Below are positions 51,495 through 58,668 of a stretch of DNA of 64,000 nt, piece by piece. Positions within the stretch are counted from its first letter, which is position 1. Each line of letters starts with the position of its first letter. The stretch is taken from the NCBI GenBank assembly GCA_034522495.1, contig JAXHLG010000002.1, positions 1,178,001 to 1,242,000 of the forward strand, read 5' to 3'. Made by a program: the position numbers and the translations under genes. Source of the stretch: JAXHLG01 sp034522495 (GTDB lineage Bacteria; Patescibacteriota; Minisyncoccia; Moranbacterales; DUUL01). Under the pieces are notes generated by a model. It made no database searches. It was not told where the DNA came from and saw nothing but the letters and a program-made list of their open reading frames with translations.

Positions 51495-51669
51495 ATGAGA
51501 AACAAACAAGTTCGCAAATTAACCAAGACGGGAGGTGGAAGTATGTATATTATCTTGCCTAAACATTATCTGGAAGACATTGGGTGGAGAAAGACAAAAA
51601 TTGACAGTTGAGCGCGCTCGAGGAGGAGTTTTGATCAAAGATTGGAGAAACAAGTCAAAACGAAGTTAA
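51495..51669 (+). pseudogene. Frameshifted SpoVT/AbrB-domain protein
   Basis: ATG at 51495 reads M-R-N-K-Q-V-R-K-L-T-K-T-G-G-G-S-M-Y-I-I-L-P-K then L-E-D-I-G-W-R-K and stops at 51609-51611. In the +1 frame from about 51590 it continues R-Q-K-L-T-V-E-R-A-R-G-G-V-L-I-K-D-W-R and ends at 51669. Together they make a complete small AbrB-type DNA-binding protein (antitoxin-like). Two bases seem lost (or one gained) after T-G-G-A-G-A-A. Upstream, TACGTT words at about 51419-51440 may be its operators. A sequencing error is an alternative. Confidence 0.7.
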
Positions 51670-51708
51670 CTTTATTCGGTTTTTAATTAATAATTAACTA
51701 TAATCATT

Positions 51709-52386
51709 ATGGGAACATTCAACACATGGGAAGCGGCAACAATTAACGCGCTTCAAAACACTTGGGTACACATGCTAAATTTTATTCCAAAGCTTCTTGG
51801 CGCAGTTGTCATTCTTTTAATCGGTTTGTTCATTGCGTCCTTTTTACAAAAACTTGTCATCAAGCTGCTGAAGTGGATCAAGTTTGACAACTTGGTAGAA
51901 AGCACCAGAATCAATGAAAATTTGCAAAAGATAGGTCTCAATAAGACTGTAACAAAAATTATTGGTGTTGTAGTTAAATGGTTCTTTATAATTGTCACTC
52001 TAACAGCTGTTGTCGACGTACTCGACATCAGTCAACTTTCAAACCTATTGAACCAAGTTATTTTATATTTGCCAAATGTATTGGTCGCAATTTTGATTCT
52101 TATTTTAGGACTTATGGGAGGACAGGTCGTGCATAAGATCATCACCAAGTCAATCCAAACATCAAAAGTTTCCGATGCTACCAGTCAGGTGATTTCATCT
52201 GGCGCAAAGTGGACAGTCGTGATTTTGGCATTCATGGCAGCTTTGGTTCAGCTGAAAATCGCAGAAGACATGATCAAGATCCTTTTCACGGGAATAGTGG
52301 CAATGCTGGCTCTGGCAGGAGGTTTGGCATTTGGATTGGGAGGAAGAGACCGCGTACGGGCATGGATCGATACGGTCAAGTGGTAG
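51709..52386 (+). CDS. Conserved TM-helix repeat protein (MscS-related, PF05552-like)
   Basis: 225 residues with five membrane segments. Two copies of the TM_helix pattern: L-L-G-A-V-V-I-L-L-I-G-L-F-I-A near 30-45 and Y-L-P-N-V-L-V-A-I-L-I-L-I-L-G near 118-133. The C-terminus L-A-L-A-G-G-L-A-F-G-L-G-G-R-D is the start of the MscS pore-helix motif but ends right after, so no beta domain. Such short proteins (CmpX-like) are linked to osmotic or membrane stress. Single gene with its own terminator. Confidence 0.85.
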   Translation: MGTFNTWEAATINALQNTWVHMLNFIPKLLGAVVILLIGLFIASFLQKLVIKLLKWIKFDNLVESTRINENLQKIGLNKTVTKIIGVVVKWFFIIVTLTAVVDVLDISQLSNLLNQVILYLPNVLVAILILILGLMGGQVVHKIITKSIQTSKVSDATSQVISSGAKWTVVILAFMAALVQLKIAEDMIKILFTGIVAMLALAGGLAFGLGGRDRVRAWIDTVKW

Positions 52387-52420
52387 CACATAAAAAAATT
52401 TGAACTGACAGAAAATATAA

Positions 52421-52446
52421 AAAGCATCCAATCGGATGCTTTTTTA
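52421..52446. terminator. Bidirectional terminator between the TM-helix gene and the tRNA array
   Basis: AAAAGCATCC, AATC, GGATGCTTTTTT; T-runs on both strands. It can also end minus-strand transcription that comes through the tRNA-Asn array. Confidence 0.85.
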
Positions 52447-52448
52447 TT

Positions 52449-53201
52449 GGCTTCGGGGGGGGATTCTCCGCCCAAGGCGGATCCGCTCTCTGGCGGAGAA
52501 CCGGCAACCAATTGATTAACAGTCCCAGCCGTAGGCTGGTCCGCCTTTGGCGGAAACTGCTTACACTAAAAAAATCTCCAAGGCTCCGGGGGCCGGATTC
52601 GAACCGGCAACCAATTGATTAACAGTCCCAGCCGTAGGCTGGTCCGCCTTTGGCGGAAACTGCTTACACTAAAAAAATCTCCAAGGCTCCGGGGGCCGGA
52701 TTCGAACCGGCAACCAATTGATTAACAGTCCCAGCCGTAGGCTGGTCCGCCTTTGGCGGAAACTGCTTACACTAAAAAAATCTCCAAGGCTCCGGGGGCC
52801 GGATTCGAACCGGCAACCAATTGATTAACAGTCCCAGCCGTAGGCTGGTCCGCCTTTGGCGGAAACTGCTTACACTAAAAAAATCTCCAAGGCTCCGGGG
52901 GCCGGATTCGAACCGGCAACCAATTGATTAACAGTCCCAGCCGTAGGCTGGTCCGCCTTTGGCGGAAACTGCTTACACTAAAAAAATCTCCAAGGCTCCG
53001 GGGGCCGGATTCGAACCGGCAACCAATTGATTAACAGTCCCAGCCGTAGGCTGGTCCGCCTTTGGCGGAAACTGCTTACACTAAAAAAATCTCCAAGGCT
53101 CCGGGGGCCGGATTCGAACCGGCAACCAATTGATTAACAGTCCCAGCCGTAGGCTGGTCCGCCTTTGGCGGAAACTGCTTACACTAAAAAAATCTCCAAG
53201 G
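52449..53201 (-). repeat. Tandem array of a 103-bp tRNA-Asn-3'-half unit with double hairpin
   Basis: Six complete units start at 52584, 52687, 52790, 52893, 52996 and 53099, seemingly identical, and the next period (53202) is the intact tRNA-Asn. A seventh, altered unit is at 52449-52583. On the minus strand each unit reads AGTGTAAGCAGTT, then TCCGCC-AAA-GGCGGA and CCAGCC-TAC-GGCTGG hairpins, then GACTGTTAATCAATTGG, the full T arm and CCCCGGAG, then TTGGAGATTTTTTT. So a tRNA-Asn copy lost its 5' acceptor strand and D arm, gained a 30-bp insert in the anticodon stem, and was amplified. The altered unit has a second hairpin insert in the T loop. Not a CRISPR array: no spacers. Confidence 0.93.
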
Positions 53202-53273
53202 CTCCGGGGGCCGGATTCGAACCGGCAACCAATTGATTAACAGTCAACTGCTCTACCGTTGAGCTACCCCGGA
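53202..53273 (-). tRNA. tRNA-Asn (GUU)
   Basis: 72 nt. Acceptor TCCGGGG/CCCCGGA with discriminator G; D arm GCTC/GAGC; anticodon stem GTTGA/TCAAT with loop CTGTTAA, anticodon GTT at 53239-53241; T arm GCCGG/CCGGC with TTCGAAT. CCA is not fully encoded (GCC TTGG follows). The flanks AAATCTCCAA upstream and TTGGAGATTT downstream pair and extend the acceptor stem by about ten bp; the downstream strand ends in T7. It lies between a broken GIY-YIG gene and the 103-bp array. The likely native promoter is 1.3 kb upstream at 54621. Confidence 0.96.
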
Positions 53274-53527
53274 GCTTTGGAGATTTTGTTCTCGGAATTT
53301 ATTTTAAAATGTTCTCATCCAGCCATTTTCTTCCTTGTCCCGACTTTAAAAAGTTTTCCCTCTGCAAGGCTTCTCTTTTATCAAAATATTCTTCAGTATA
53401 AATTAGTTTGAAAGGCCTATTGTTTCTTGACCACTTATTACAACCTCTATTATGCTCTCCTAATCTTTTCTCTACTTTTTTTGAGGTGCAGCCAATATAT
53501 CTTTTACCTGTTTTTAAACTTCTTAAT

Positions 53528-54421
53528 TGTTAGAATTCAGAGCGTTGTTTACATTTCCTTAGGAAAAAAATATTCTAAAAGTTTTTCCATGGGAGTATAA
53601 TTTTTAATTCCTTTGTGAGGTTTGACATTATTATAATAATTCACAAATCTGATAAGTTCAACTTTTCTGTGGTTCCTGTTTTTGAAAACATGCTTGTCAT
53701 GCCACATTTCCATAATAGTTCTAATAACTCTTTCGGCTTTCCCGTTTGTTCTTGGACATTTCGCTTTGGTGAATCTTTGCTCAATCTTGTTTTCTCGGCA
53801 AAGGTTTGCAAAAGCGTGGTGTTCATTGCCTCGGTATTCCAATCCATTGTCTGTGTAGATTTGTTCAATAGTATAGGGACATTCTTCTAAGACTTGCTCC
53901 AAGAATTTCTCAGCAGAGTATTGGGTCTTATCCGGCATTATTGCTACGAATAGTTCTCTTGAAAAATCGTCTATTCCCACAAAGAGATACTGATGGTTTT
54001 CTTTGGGTGATTCTCCTTTTAAGAGAGGCAGTCTCTTGGTATCCATGTGGAACATTTCTCCCGGATATTTCTTGTTGTATCTTTTGGCTTGCTTTTTCTT
54101 TTTCTCCTCTATGCGTTTCTCTATCTTGGCAAGCCTTTTGATTCCGTATTGCAGGCATCTATACTTCTTGTTGATGCTTTTGTGGATACTGTAATCATTG
54201 TTTTTAGCCCGGTGGATTATCTTGTAAACCGTAGGAGCAGAGACCTGGTATTTTCTGCAGAGATCGCATACCCTTACGTGCTTTTTGTAGTAATCATCTG
54301 CCAGAGCCTCTCTTTGAATGGGTGTCAGACGAGTTTTCTTGTGGATGACCATAGTTGTTTACATTTAATTGTTATTAATAAATTCTAACAATTTTTGTAA
54401 ACAACGCTAGAAAATCTTACA
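53528..54421 (-). mobile_element. IS481-like insertion sequence, 894 bp, with 7-bp target duplication
   Basis: Ends TGTTAGAATTCAGAGCGTTG and, inverted, TGTAAGATTTTCTAGCGTTG; the 26-bp TIRs share the block AGCGTTGTTTACA. TCTTAAT stands at 53521-53527 and again at 54422-54428, a clean target duplication. Excision in silico restores the GIY-YIG frame. The only gene is the transposase at 53549. Only one copy is present in the window. Confidence 0.93.
53549..54352 (-). CDS. DDE transposase, IS481/IS3-type integrase core
   Basis: 267 residues. N-terminal helix-turn-helix (R-K-Y-Q-V-S-A-P-T-V-Y-K-I-I near 35-48), then the rve core: first Asp in F-H-M-D-T-K near 103, second in Y-T-D-N-G-L-E-Y near 166-173, Glu in T-N-G-K-A-E-R-V near 206-213. 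C-terminal Y-Y-N-N-V-K-P-H-K-G is typical. Complete and probably active. The frame occupies nearly the whole element. Confidence 0.95.
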   Translation of the reverse strand: MVIHKKTRLTPIQREALADDYYKKHVRVCDLCRKYQVSAPTVYKIIHRAKNNDYSIHKSINKKYRCLQYGIKRLAKIEKRIEEKKKKQAKRYNKKYPGEMFHMDTKRLPLLKGESPKENHQYLFVGIDDFSRELFVAIMPDKTQYSAEKFLEQVLEECPYTIEQIYTDNGLEYRGNEHHAFANLCRENKIEQRFTKAKCPRTNGKAERVIRTIMEMWHDKHVFKNRNHRKVELIRFVNYYNNVKPHKGIKNYTPMEKLLEYFFPKEM

Positions 54422-54445
54422 TCTTAATAAATAAACAATATACAT

Positions 54446-54541
54446 ACCAATTGATTAACAGTCCCAGCCATAGGCTGATCTCCGCCATAGGCGGACAGGC
54501 TGCCTTTGGCGGAAACTGCTCTACCGCTCGGCTACCCCGGA
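54446..54541 (-). pseudogene. Broken tRNA-Asn with a roughly 50-bp hairpin insert in the anticodon stem
   Basis: Minus strand from 54541: TCCGGGG, TA, GCCGAGCGGTAGAGC (D arm with mismatches), AGTT. An insert of paired TCCGCC/GGCGGA and CAGCC/GGCTG elements follows, then GACTGTTAATCAATTGGT, where the similarity ends and the GIY-YIG ATG follows. So 5' acceptor, D arm and anticodon loop remain, while the T arm and 3' acceptor are missing. The insert is in the same place as in the array units, showing common descent. It keeps the upstream promoter. Confidence 0.88.
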
Positions 54542-54620
54542 ATAAAACAATACTTTTTGAATCTCACCTTTAAAGGCAAGGCCAATTAAAAATCAAGGAT
54601 TAAAATCCTTAACTTTTTCC

Positions 54621-54648
54621 ATTGTAGCGTTTTTAAAAAATTAGTCAA
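54621..54648 (-). promoter_or_regulatory. Promoter of the tRNA-Asn locus
   Basis: Minus strand TTGACT (54643-54648), 16-bp spacer, TACAAT (54621-54626), about 80 bp before the broken tRNA. Probably the original tRNA-Asn promoter; now separated from the intact tRNA by the nuclease gene and the IS. Confidence 0.7.
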
Positions 54649-54651
54649 GCT

Positions 54652-54680
54652 AAACCCGACAACCAGTGATTGTCAGGTTT
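54652..54680 (-). terminator. Terminator-like hairpin after the beta-helix gene
   Basis: AAACCTGACAA pairs with TTGTCGGGTTTA on the minus strand; short T-run. It ends 23 bp past the stop at 54704. Confidence 0.6.
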
Positions 54681-54703
54681 ATTCCAAGCAACCGAGTTGG
54701 GCT

Positions 54704-55645
54704 TTAGTCAACCCGGATGATGTGAGAGTAGGGGGCTATCTCGTTGTCCCAGAAAATGGTATCACTATCTACAATAAAGCTTCTATTCCATTGATCGGCC
54801 GTGAAGGGGGCTTCTTGAAGCCGGACAATGCCGTATTTATCGTTTTTGTAAAATTTGCTTTCATCGTAAACCTTGACTATTCCTTCTTCGCCTTCGGCCC
54901 GAATTTCCAGCCCGCTCTTGTCATTGTCTCGGAAAGTATTGTCTTTCAAATAGATTTCGCTTTCGTCTATGGTTAGCCTCAGGCCTACTCCGTCGTTATC
55001 TTTTATTCGGTTGTTTTCCAAAATGGCTTCGGAGTCATCTTCCAGTTCCACTCCGTCTTTTTCGTTTTCAAAAATTTCATTATCTTTGATGGAAGATTTT
55101 CGCTCTTCCATATAAATGCCGTTCCATTCATTGTAGCCGATCAAGCATTCATAAATTTCCACCAAATACTCATTGGAGGTTTCTCCTTTCTCGGCTTTTA
55201 TGCCGTCTTTTTCGTTGTCAAAAACTCTGACCTTCCTTATTTGAACTTTAGCATCGTCCTCCACTAAAATCCCATACTCACCTTCCTTGACGGTCACTTC
55301 TTTCAAATAGGTGTCGTCGTTCATGGTCACCACCGGCTCATCGTCGTCCTCGGCAATAATTTCCACTTTGTCCATTCCGCTGCCGTGAACTTCCACGTCT
55401 TCCCAGATTTCTATATTTTCCTTATATTTTCCTTTTCTAATAAAGACATCTTTGTCCTGGTCCCGAGCCTCATCAATAGCTTCTTGGATTTTATTGAAAG
55501 GCTTGGAATAGCTTCCGTCTTCCTTGCCGGAATAGCCGGCTTTGACAAACACAAAATCATCCGAAGCTACAGCTGAAAACCAAGCTCCCGCCAATAAAAC
55601 CGCTAAAGCGAATATCCCTCCCAAAAAAATATTTCTTCTTTTCAT
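54704..55645 (-). CDS. Secreted right-handed parallel beta-helix protein
   Basis: 313 residues. Signal peptide about 5-28. An N-terminal DUF1565-like start (G-K-E-D-G-S-Y-S-K-P-F-N-K-I-Q-E-A-I near 38-55; V-F-I-R-K-G-K-Y-K-E-N-I) leads into stacked 20-24-residue rungs with the N-x-I/N-x-x-G/D-G pattern (K-N-D-K-Y-G-I, E-N-E-K-D-G-V, R-D-N-D-K-S-G-L). Fold as in NosD/pectate lyases. No lyase active site recognised; binding or structural role at the cell surface is likely. Single gene. Confidence 0.85.
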   Translation of the reverse strand: MKRRNIFLGGIFALAVLLAGAWFSAVASDDFVFVKAGYSGKEDGSYSKPFNKIQEAIDEARDQDKDVFIRKGKYKENIEIWEDVEVHGSGMDKVEIIAEDDDEPVVTMNDDTYLKEVTVKEGEYGILVEDDAKVQIRKVRVFDNEKDGIKAEKGETSNEYLVEIYECLIGYNEWNGIYMEERKSSIKDNEIFENEKDGVELEDDSEAILENNRIKDNDGVGLRLTIDESEIYLKDNTFRDNDKSGLEIRAEGEEGIVKVYDESKFYKNDKYGIVRLQEAPFTADQWNRSFIVDSDTIFWDNEIAPYSHIIRVD

Positions 55646-55673
55646 AAAATTAAGTTACATATACTAATACAAA

Positions 55674-55843
55674 TGAAATCACTGAAGAATGTCATTCTGA
55701 ATTTGCTTGTCCGGCTTTGACGGGCTGTGTCCGCCTCCGGCAGGATTCAGAATCTAATGATCGCCAAAAAAGGCCTTGTAAAGAGATTCTGATTTTCATC
55801 AGAATGACAAAAATATCAAAATAATCAATTCTTCAGCGGTTTC
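55674..55843. repeat. Repeat family D, inverted copy
   Basis: TGAAATCACTGAAGAATG to CAATTCTTCAGCGGTTTC, 170 bp, with CCGGCTTTGACGGGCTGTGT, CCGCCTCCGGCAGG and TTCTGATTTTCATCAGAATG inside. Orientation opposite to 31752-31922. Confidence 0.88.
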
Positions 55844-56006
55844 TGCAAATAAGATATTGAATTGTATCAATTTCCACCTTTTTGTCAATACAAGGTTAGA
55901 AGCGGGAGGTTAGAGATGAGACATGAGAGGCAAAAAAAGGCAGTTGGGAGAAGGTGCGGGAAAAGGACTAAATATAAAACCAATTGAGTTTAATTGAAAC
56001 AATCAT

Positions 56007-56302
56007 AGGAATTACGCGCTTGCTTCTTTATTGCCTAAAAAAAGAGAGTAAAGCAAGGTTTGGTTTTTGCATTCGATCGAAAAAATATTTTAGAAGCAAA
56101 AAGGGTTTTCTATTAAAAATATCTTATCGCATAGGAATTTCAAAAAATCCTATACGCCACTGATTTCACGCGGATTATCACGCAGATTTACGCGGGATGC
56201 TAAATGTGCGAAGCTTATCTTAACAAGCCTGAAGGGTAAGTGCGCATAAAACCAAGCCTTGCTTTGCTCTCGGCATTGCCAGGAAGCAATCGCGTAATTC
56301 CT
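56007..56302. repeat. Repeat family A, inverted copy carrying a nested family B
   Basis: AGGAATTACGCG to CGCGTAATTCCT. It is split at its TATCTTA site by 56129-56217; TATCTTA stands on both sides of the inserted B element, a 7-bp target duplication. AATCA flanks both ends of the A element. This copy thus dates A before B. Confidence 0.88.
56129..56217. repeat. Repeat family B, inserted in family A
   Basis: CATAGGAATTTCAAAAAATC to GTGCGAAGCTTA, short form without the extra hairpin. Confidence 0.85.
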
Positions 56303-56305
56303 AAA

Positions 56306-57625
56306 TCAGTTAATTTCCTCTACAAAAAACATAGGGATGGCGAGGCGTTTGCGGGCGGTTTCTCCGGGCAGAAGGTTTTTTCTGCGGGATGGCGCCGCGC
56401 CTCTTTCCCCTTCGTGCTGAGAAAAAGACCGGGCAAGGAAACTGGTTCCCCAATAAACGGTGTATTTGCCGAATTTGCGGTTTAGATGGTCGATTCCTTG
56501 GTAGAGCCGGATTGATTTTTCTATTGTTAGCGGATCTTCAAATAAACTCGGCTGGAAAGATTGGCATTTTTTTAAATTGAACAAAACTACTCCGGCCGTT
56601 CTGTATTGAGAAGAGCGGTCAAACAGCTGGCTGAAAACTTCTTCGGCCTTTTTGATTATTTCATGAGAAAAAGAAGTGGCGCGGGAAAATTCCACTTTCA
56701 CCGCGCCGGTTTGAAACTGCCGGCTTTTGAGGAAGAAAACTGCTTCTTTGGCTGATTGGCGGTAGCGGCGAAGCTTGATGCAAGCGTTTTCTATATTCTT
56801 GGACAACTGAGAGAAAACAAATTCTTTGTCAGAAGAAGGGGGAGTGAATGTCTTCACTTTCTGCACCGAAGCATAGCTTTGTTTTTCTTTTAATTCCAGC
56901 TCTAAAACGAATTTTCCGTTTAATTCCCACCAAATCTGCTGATGAGGCTTGGTGAAATATTTTTTTACCCATTCTTCTCTTTTAAAAGCAAATTGCAGAG
57001 CGGTCTTGACGCCGCACTTGTTCAAAAAGGCTCCCGTGTTAGAACCCACACCCCAAATATCCTCCACTGCCATTTTATCCAAAAAAACGTGGATCGACCG
57101 AGCCGGAATAACTGTCAAGCCGGAGGGCTTTTTCCATTTGGAGCCGATTTTAGCTATAGATTTATTGGGACTCAAACCGACAGAAAACGTGAATCCCAAT
57201 TCTTTATCCAATACCTTCTTGATTTCCCCGGCTATTTTTTCATAAGACATTTTTAAGGGCCGGCGAAGTCCGGTGATATCGGCAAAACATTCATCCACCC
57301 CGTATTCTTCCACCTCCGGCGTGAACCTTCTGACAATCTCGTAAAATCTTTTGGATAGCAGGCTGTAAGTTTCATAATCGGAAGGCAGCAATACCGCTTC
57401 CGGACAAATTCTTTTGATTTCCCGGAGGCTCATCCCTCTTTTTACGCCCCGCGCTTTGGCTTCATAGCTCAAGGAAGCGGCGATTCCCCGCTCTTTTCCG
57501 GTAATCACCGGCTTTCCCTGCAGATGAGGCTTATTGGACTGCTCGCAGGAAGCAAAAAAAGCATCGCCGTCGATATGGAGAACAGCGCGAGGAAATTTAG
57601 AAATAGATAGAGAATTAATACTCAT
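56306..57625 (-). CDS. dinB: Y-family DNA polymerase (DinB / Pol IV-like)
   Basis: About 439 residues from ATG 57625; the frame is open 21 codons upstream, but the conserved part begins after M-S-I-N-S-L. Active-site acidic residues are in H-I-D-G-D-A-F-F-A-S near 16-25 and Y-G-V-D-E-C-F-A-D near 120-128. Also S-Y-E-A-K-A-R-G-V near 53 and the K-S-I-A-K-I-G-S helix-hairpin near 170, then little-finger domain. It copies damaged DNA with low fidelity. It follows lexA by about 200 bp on the same strand. No clear beta-clamp peptide noted. Confidence 0.95.
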   Translation of the reverse strand: MSINSLSISKFPRAVLHIDGDAFFASCEQSNKPHLQGKPVITGKERGIAASLSYEAKARGVKRGMSLREIKRICPEAVLLPSDYETYSLLSKRFYEIVRRFTPEVEEYGVDECFADITGLRRPLKMSYEKIAGEIKKVLDKELGFTFSVGLSPNKSIAKIGSKWKKPSGLTVIPARSIHVFLDKMAVEDIWGVGSNTGAFLNKCGVKTALQFAFKREEWVKKYFTKPHQQIWWELNGKFVLELELKEKQSYASVQKVKTFTPPSSDKEFVFSQLSKNIENACIKLRRYRQSAKEAVFFLKSRQFQTGAVKVEFSRATSFSHEIIKKAEEVFSQLFDRSSQYRTAGVVLFNLKKCQSFQPSLFEDPLTIEKSIRLYQGIDHLNRKFGKYTVYWGTSFLARSFSQHEGERGAAPSRRKNLLPGETARKRLAIPMFFVEEIN

Positions 57626-57761
57626 AATAAATTGTTTAGTTGTAATAAAATTACAAAACACAATACACAAATTACAAACAAAAAACAATTAACAAAAAAC
57701 AAATTAACAAAAAACAAATGCAGTTTGTGTTTTAAAATTTGTGCTTTGTGTTTTATTTGTT

Positions 57762-57815
57762 CATTGCGTAAAGCCCCGCCTTGTGGGGCCACGCAACTAT
57801 ACGTTGTAATTTGTG
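57762..57815. repeat. TTGCGTAAAGCCCCGC hairpin unit
   Basis: ATTGCGTAAAGCCCCGCC, GTGGGGCCACGCAAC, then ACGTTGTAATTTGTG. Second copy of the unit at 17534-17580; both sit next to TTTGTGCTTTGTG words. Lies between lexA and dinB. Confidence 0.65.
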
Positions 57816-57831
57816 CTTTGGATATTTAATT

Positions 57832-58404
57832 TCAGTATTTTCTTATCACCGATTTCACTACGGCTGCAATGTTTAGTTCTTCCTTGGGATAGATCGGGGA
57901 GTATTTTTTGTTGGCCGGCTTGAGGTAAACTTGCTTGCCTTTTTTGATTAAATATTTCATAGTCCAGCTCCCGTCCACTTGGGCAATAACAATATCGCCG
58001 TCTTTGGCCGTTCTCCCCTTTTCCACCAGTGCTAAATCTCCCGGCATGATTCCCGCTTCTATCATAGAATCTCCGCTGACCTTCAGAAGAAAGGTGGCTT
58101 CCTTGTTTTCAATCAAATATTCATCCAGGCTCATGGTGTCCACCAGCTCTTCTTCGGCCGGGGAGGGAAAACCGGCCTCCACCGTTCCCAAAACGCTCAC
58201 TTGATTGAAAAGCCTTCCCGGAAGGATTTTTCCCTGCCCGTCCCGCTCTATAATTTCCGCTTCTTTCAGCTTTTCCGCCCACCGGTAAGCCGAGTTCTTG
58301 GACTTCAATCTCAACAAATCCGCCAACTCCTTGAAACTGGGCATTCTTTTCTTTTTTCGGTAAAAATTTTCCAGTTTGAATATTTTCTGCTTAAATTCGT
58401 TCAT
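57832..58404 (-). CDS. lexA: LexA-type SOS repressor
   Basis: 190 residues. Winged-helix N-terminus about 1-62 (M-P-S-F-K-E-L-A-D-L-L, S-A-Y-R-W-A-E-K-L), cleavage site V-E-A-G-F-P-S-P near 75-82 (Ala-Gly), catalytic Ser in V-S-G-D-S-M near 108-113 and Lys in W-T-M-K-Y-L near 147-152, full S24 peptidase set. It represses SOS genes and cuts itself with RecA filaments after DNA damage. It is upstream of dinB. The recognition helix differs from the enterobacterial type, so the operator may be of the GAACN4GTTC class (see 58669). Confidence 0.93.
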   Translation of the reverse strand: MNEFKQKIFKLENFYRKKKRMPSFKELADLLRLKSKNSAYRWAEKLKEAEIIERDGQGKILPGRLFNQVSVLGTVEAGFPSPAEEELVDTMSLDEYLIENKEATFLLKVSGDSMIEAGIMPGDLALVEKGRTAKDGDIVIAQVDGSWTMKYLIKKGKQVYLKPANKKYSPIYPKEELNIAAVVKSVIRKY

Positions 58405-58494
58405 TTTTGTAGTTTATAATTTTCTTTAAACCTTGAAATTTTTTATAAAAAATTGGCCGCTGATATTTAGAAATGTATTATGAAAGAGGTATTA

Positions 58495-58647
58495 TGAAAT
58501 CACTGAAGAATGAATTATTTTAAGATTTTGTCATCCTGATGAAAATCAGGATCTCCCTGAACAAGCCATTTTTGTAAATTCATAGATTCTGAATCCCGCC
58601 AGAGGCGGACACAGCAAGTTCAGAATGACATTCTTCGGTGATTTCAT
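58495..58647. repeat. Repeat family D, copy
   Basis: TGAAATCACTGAAGAATG to CATTCTTCGGTGATTTCA, with ATCCTGATGAAAATCAGGAT and CGCCAGAGGCGG. Lies between lexA and the small gene at 58750. Confidence 0.85.
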
Positions 58648-58668
58648 TCCTATGCGCTAAATTATATT

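Larger units (their letters stand above)
53299..54445 (-). pseudogene. GIY-YIG nuclease gene (81 codons) interrupted by an IS481-like element
   Basis: If 53528-54421 and one 7-bp repeat are removed, the minus strand gives one frame from ATG 54445 to TAA 53299. It starts M-Y-I-V-Y-L-L-R-S-L-K-T-G-K-R-Y-I-G-C-T and continues with R-L-G-E-H-N and, near the end, E-A-L-Q-R-E-N-F-L-K. These are the GIY, YIG, Arg/His and Glu motifs of the short UPF0213/COG2827 group. The coding parts are 54409-54445 (with IS end) and 53299-53527. The start codon lies directly after a tRNA-Asn fragment, and the stop is 25 bp before the intact tRNA-Asn. Role of such proteins is not settled; DNA cleavage is known for the fold. 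Confidence 0.9.

Noticed and set aside
52584..53201. Multiple functional tRNA-Asn genes
   Set aside because: Units lack the 5' acceptor strand and D arm and have the anticodon stem split by a 30-bp insert; only 53202-53273 folds as a complete tRNA.
52449..53273. Repeat array resembling CRISPR
   Set aside because: The 103-bp units are directly adjacent with no variable spacers, and they consist of tRNA-Asn sequence; no cas genes are nearby.
53541..54408. Shorter IS boundaries at the AGCGTTGTTTACA repeats
   Set aside because: These give no target duplication and leave the GIY-YIG frame broken; extending to the TGT...ACA ends gives TCTTAAT duplications and restores the frame.
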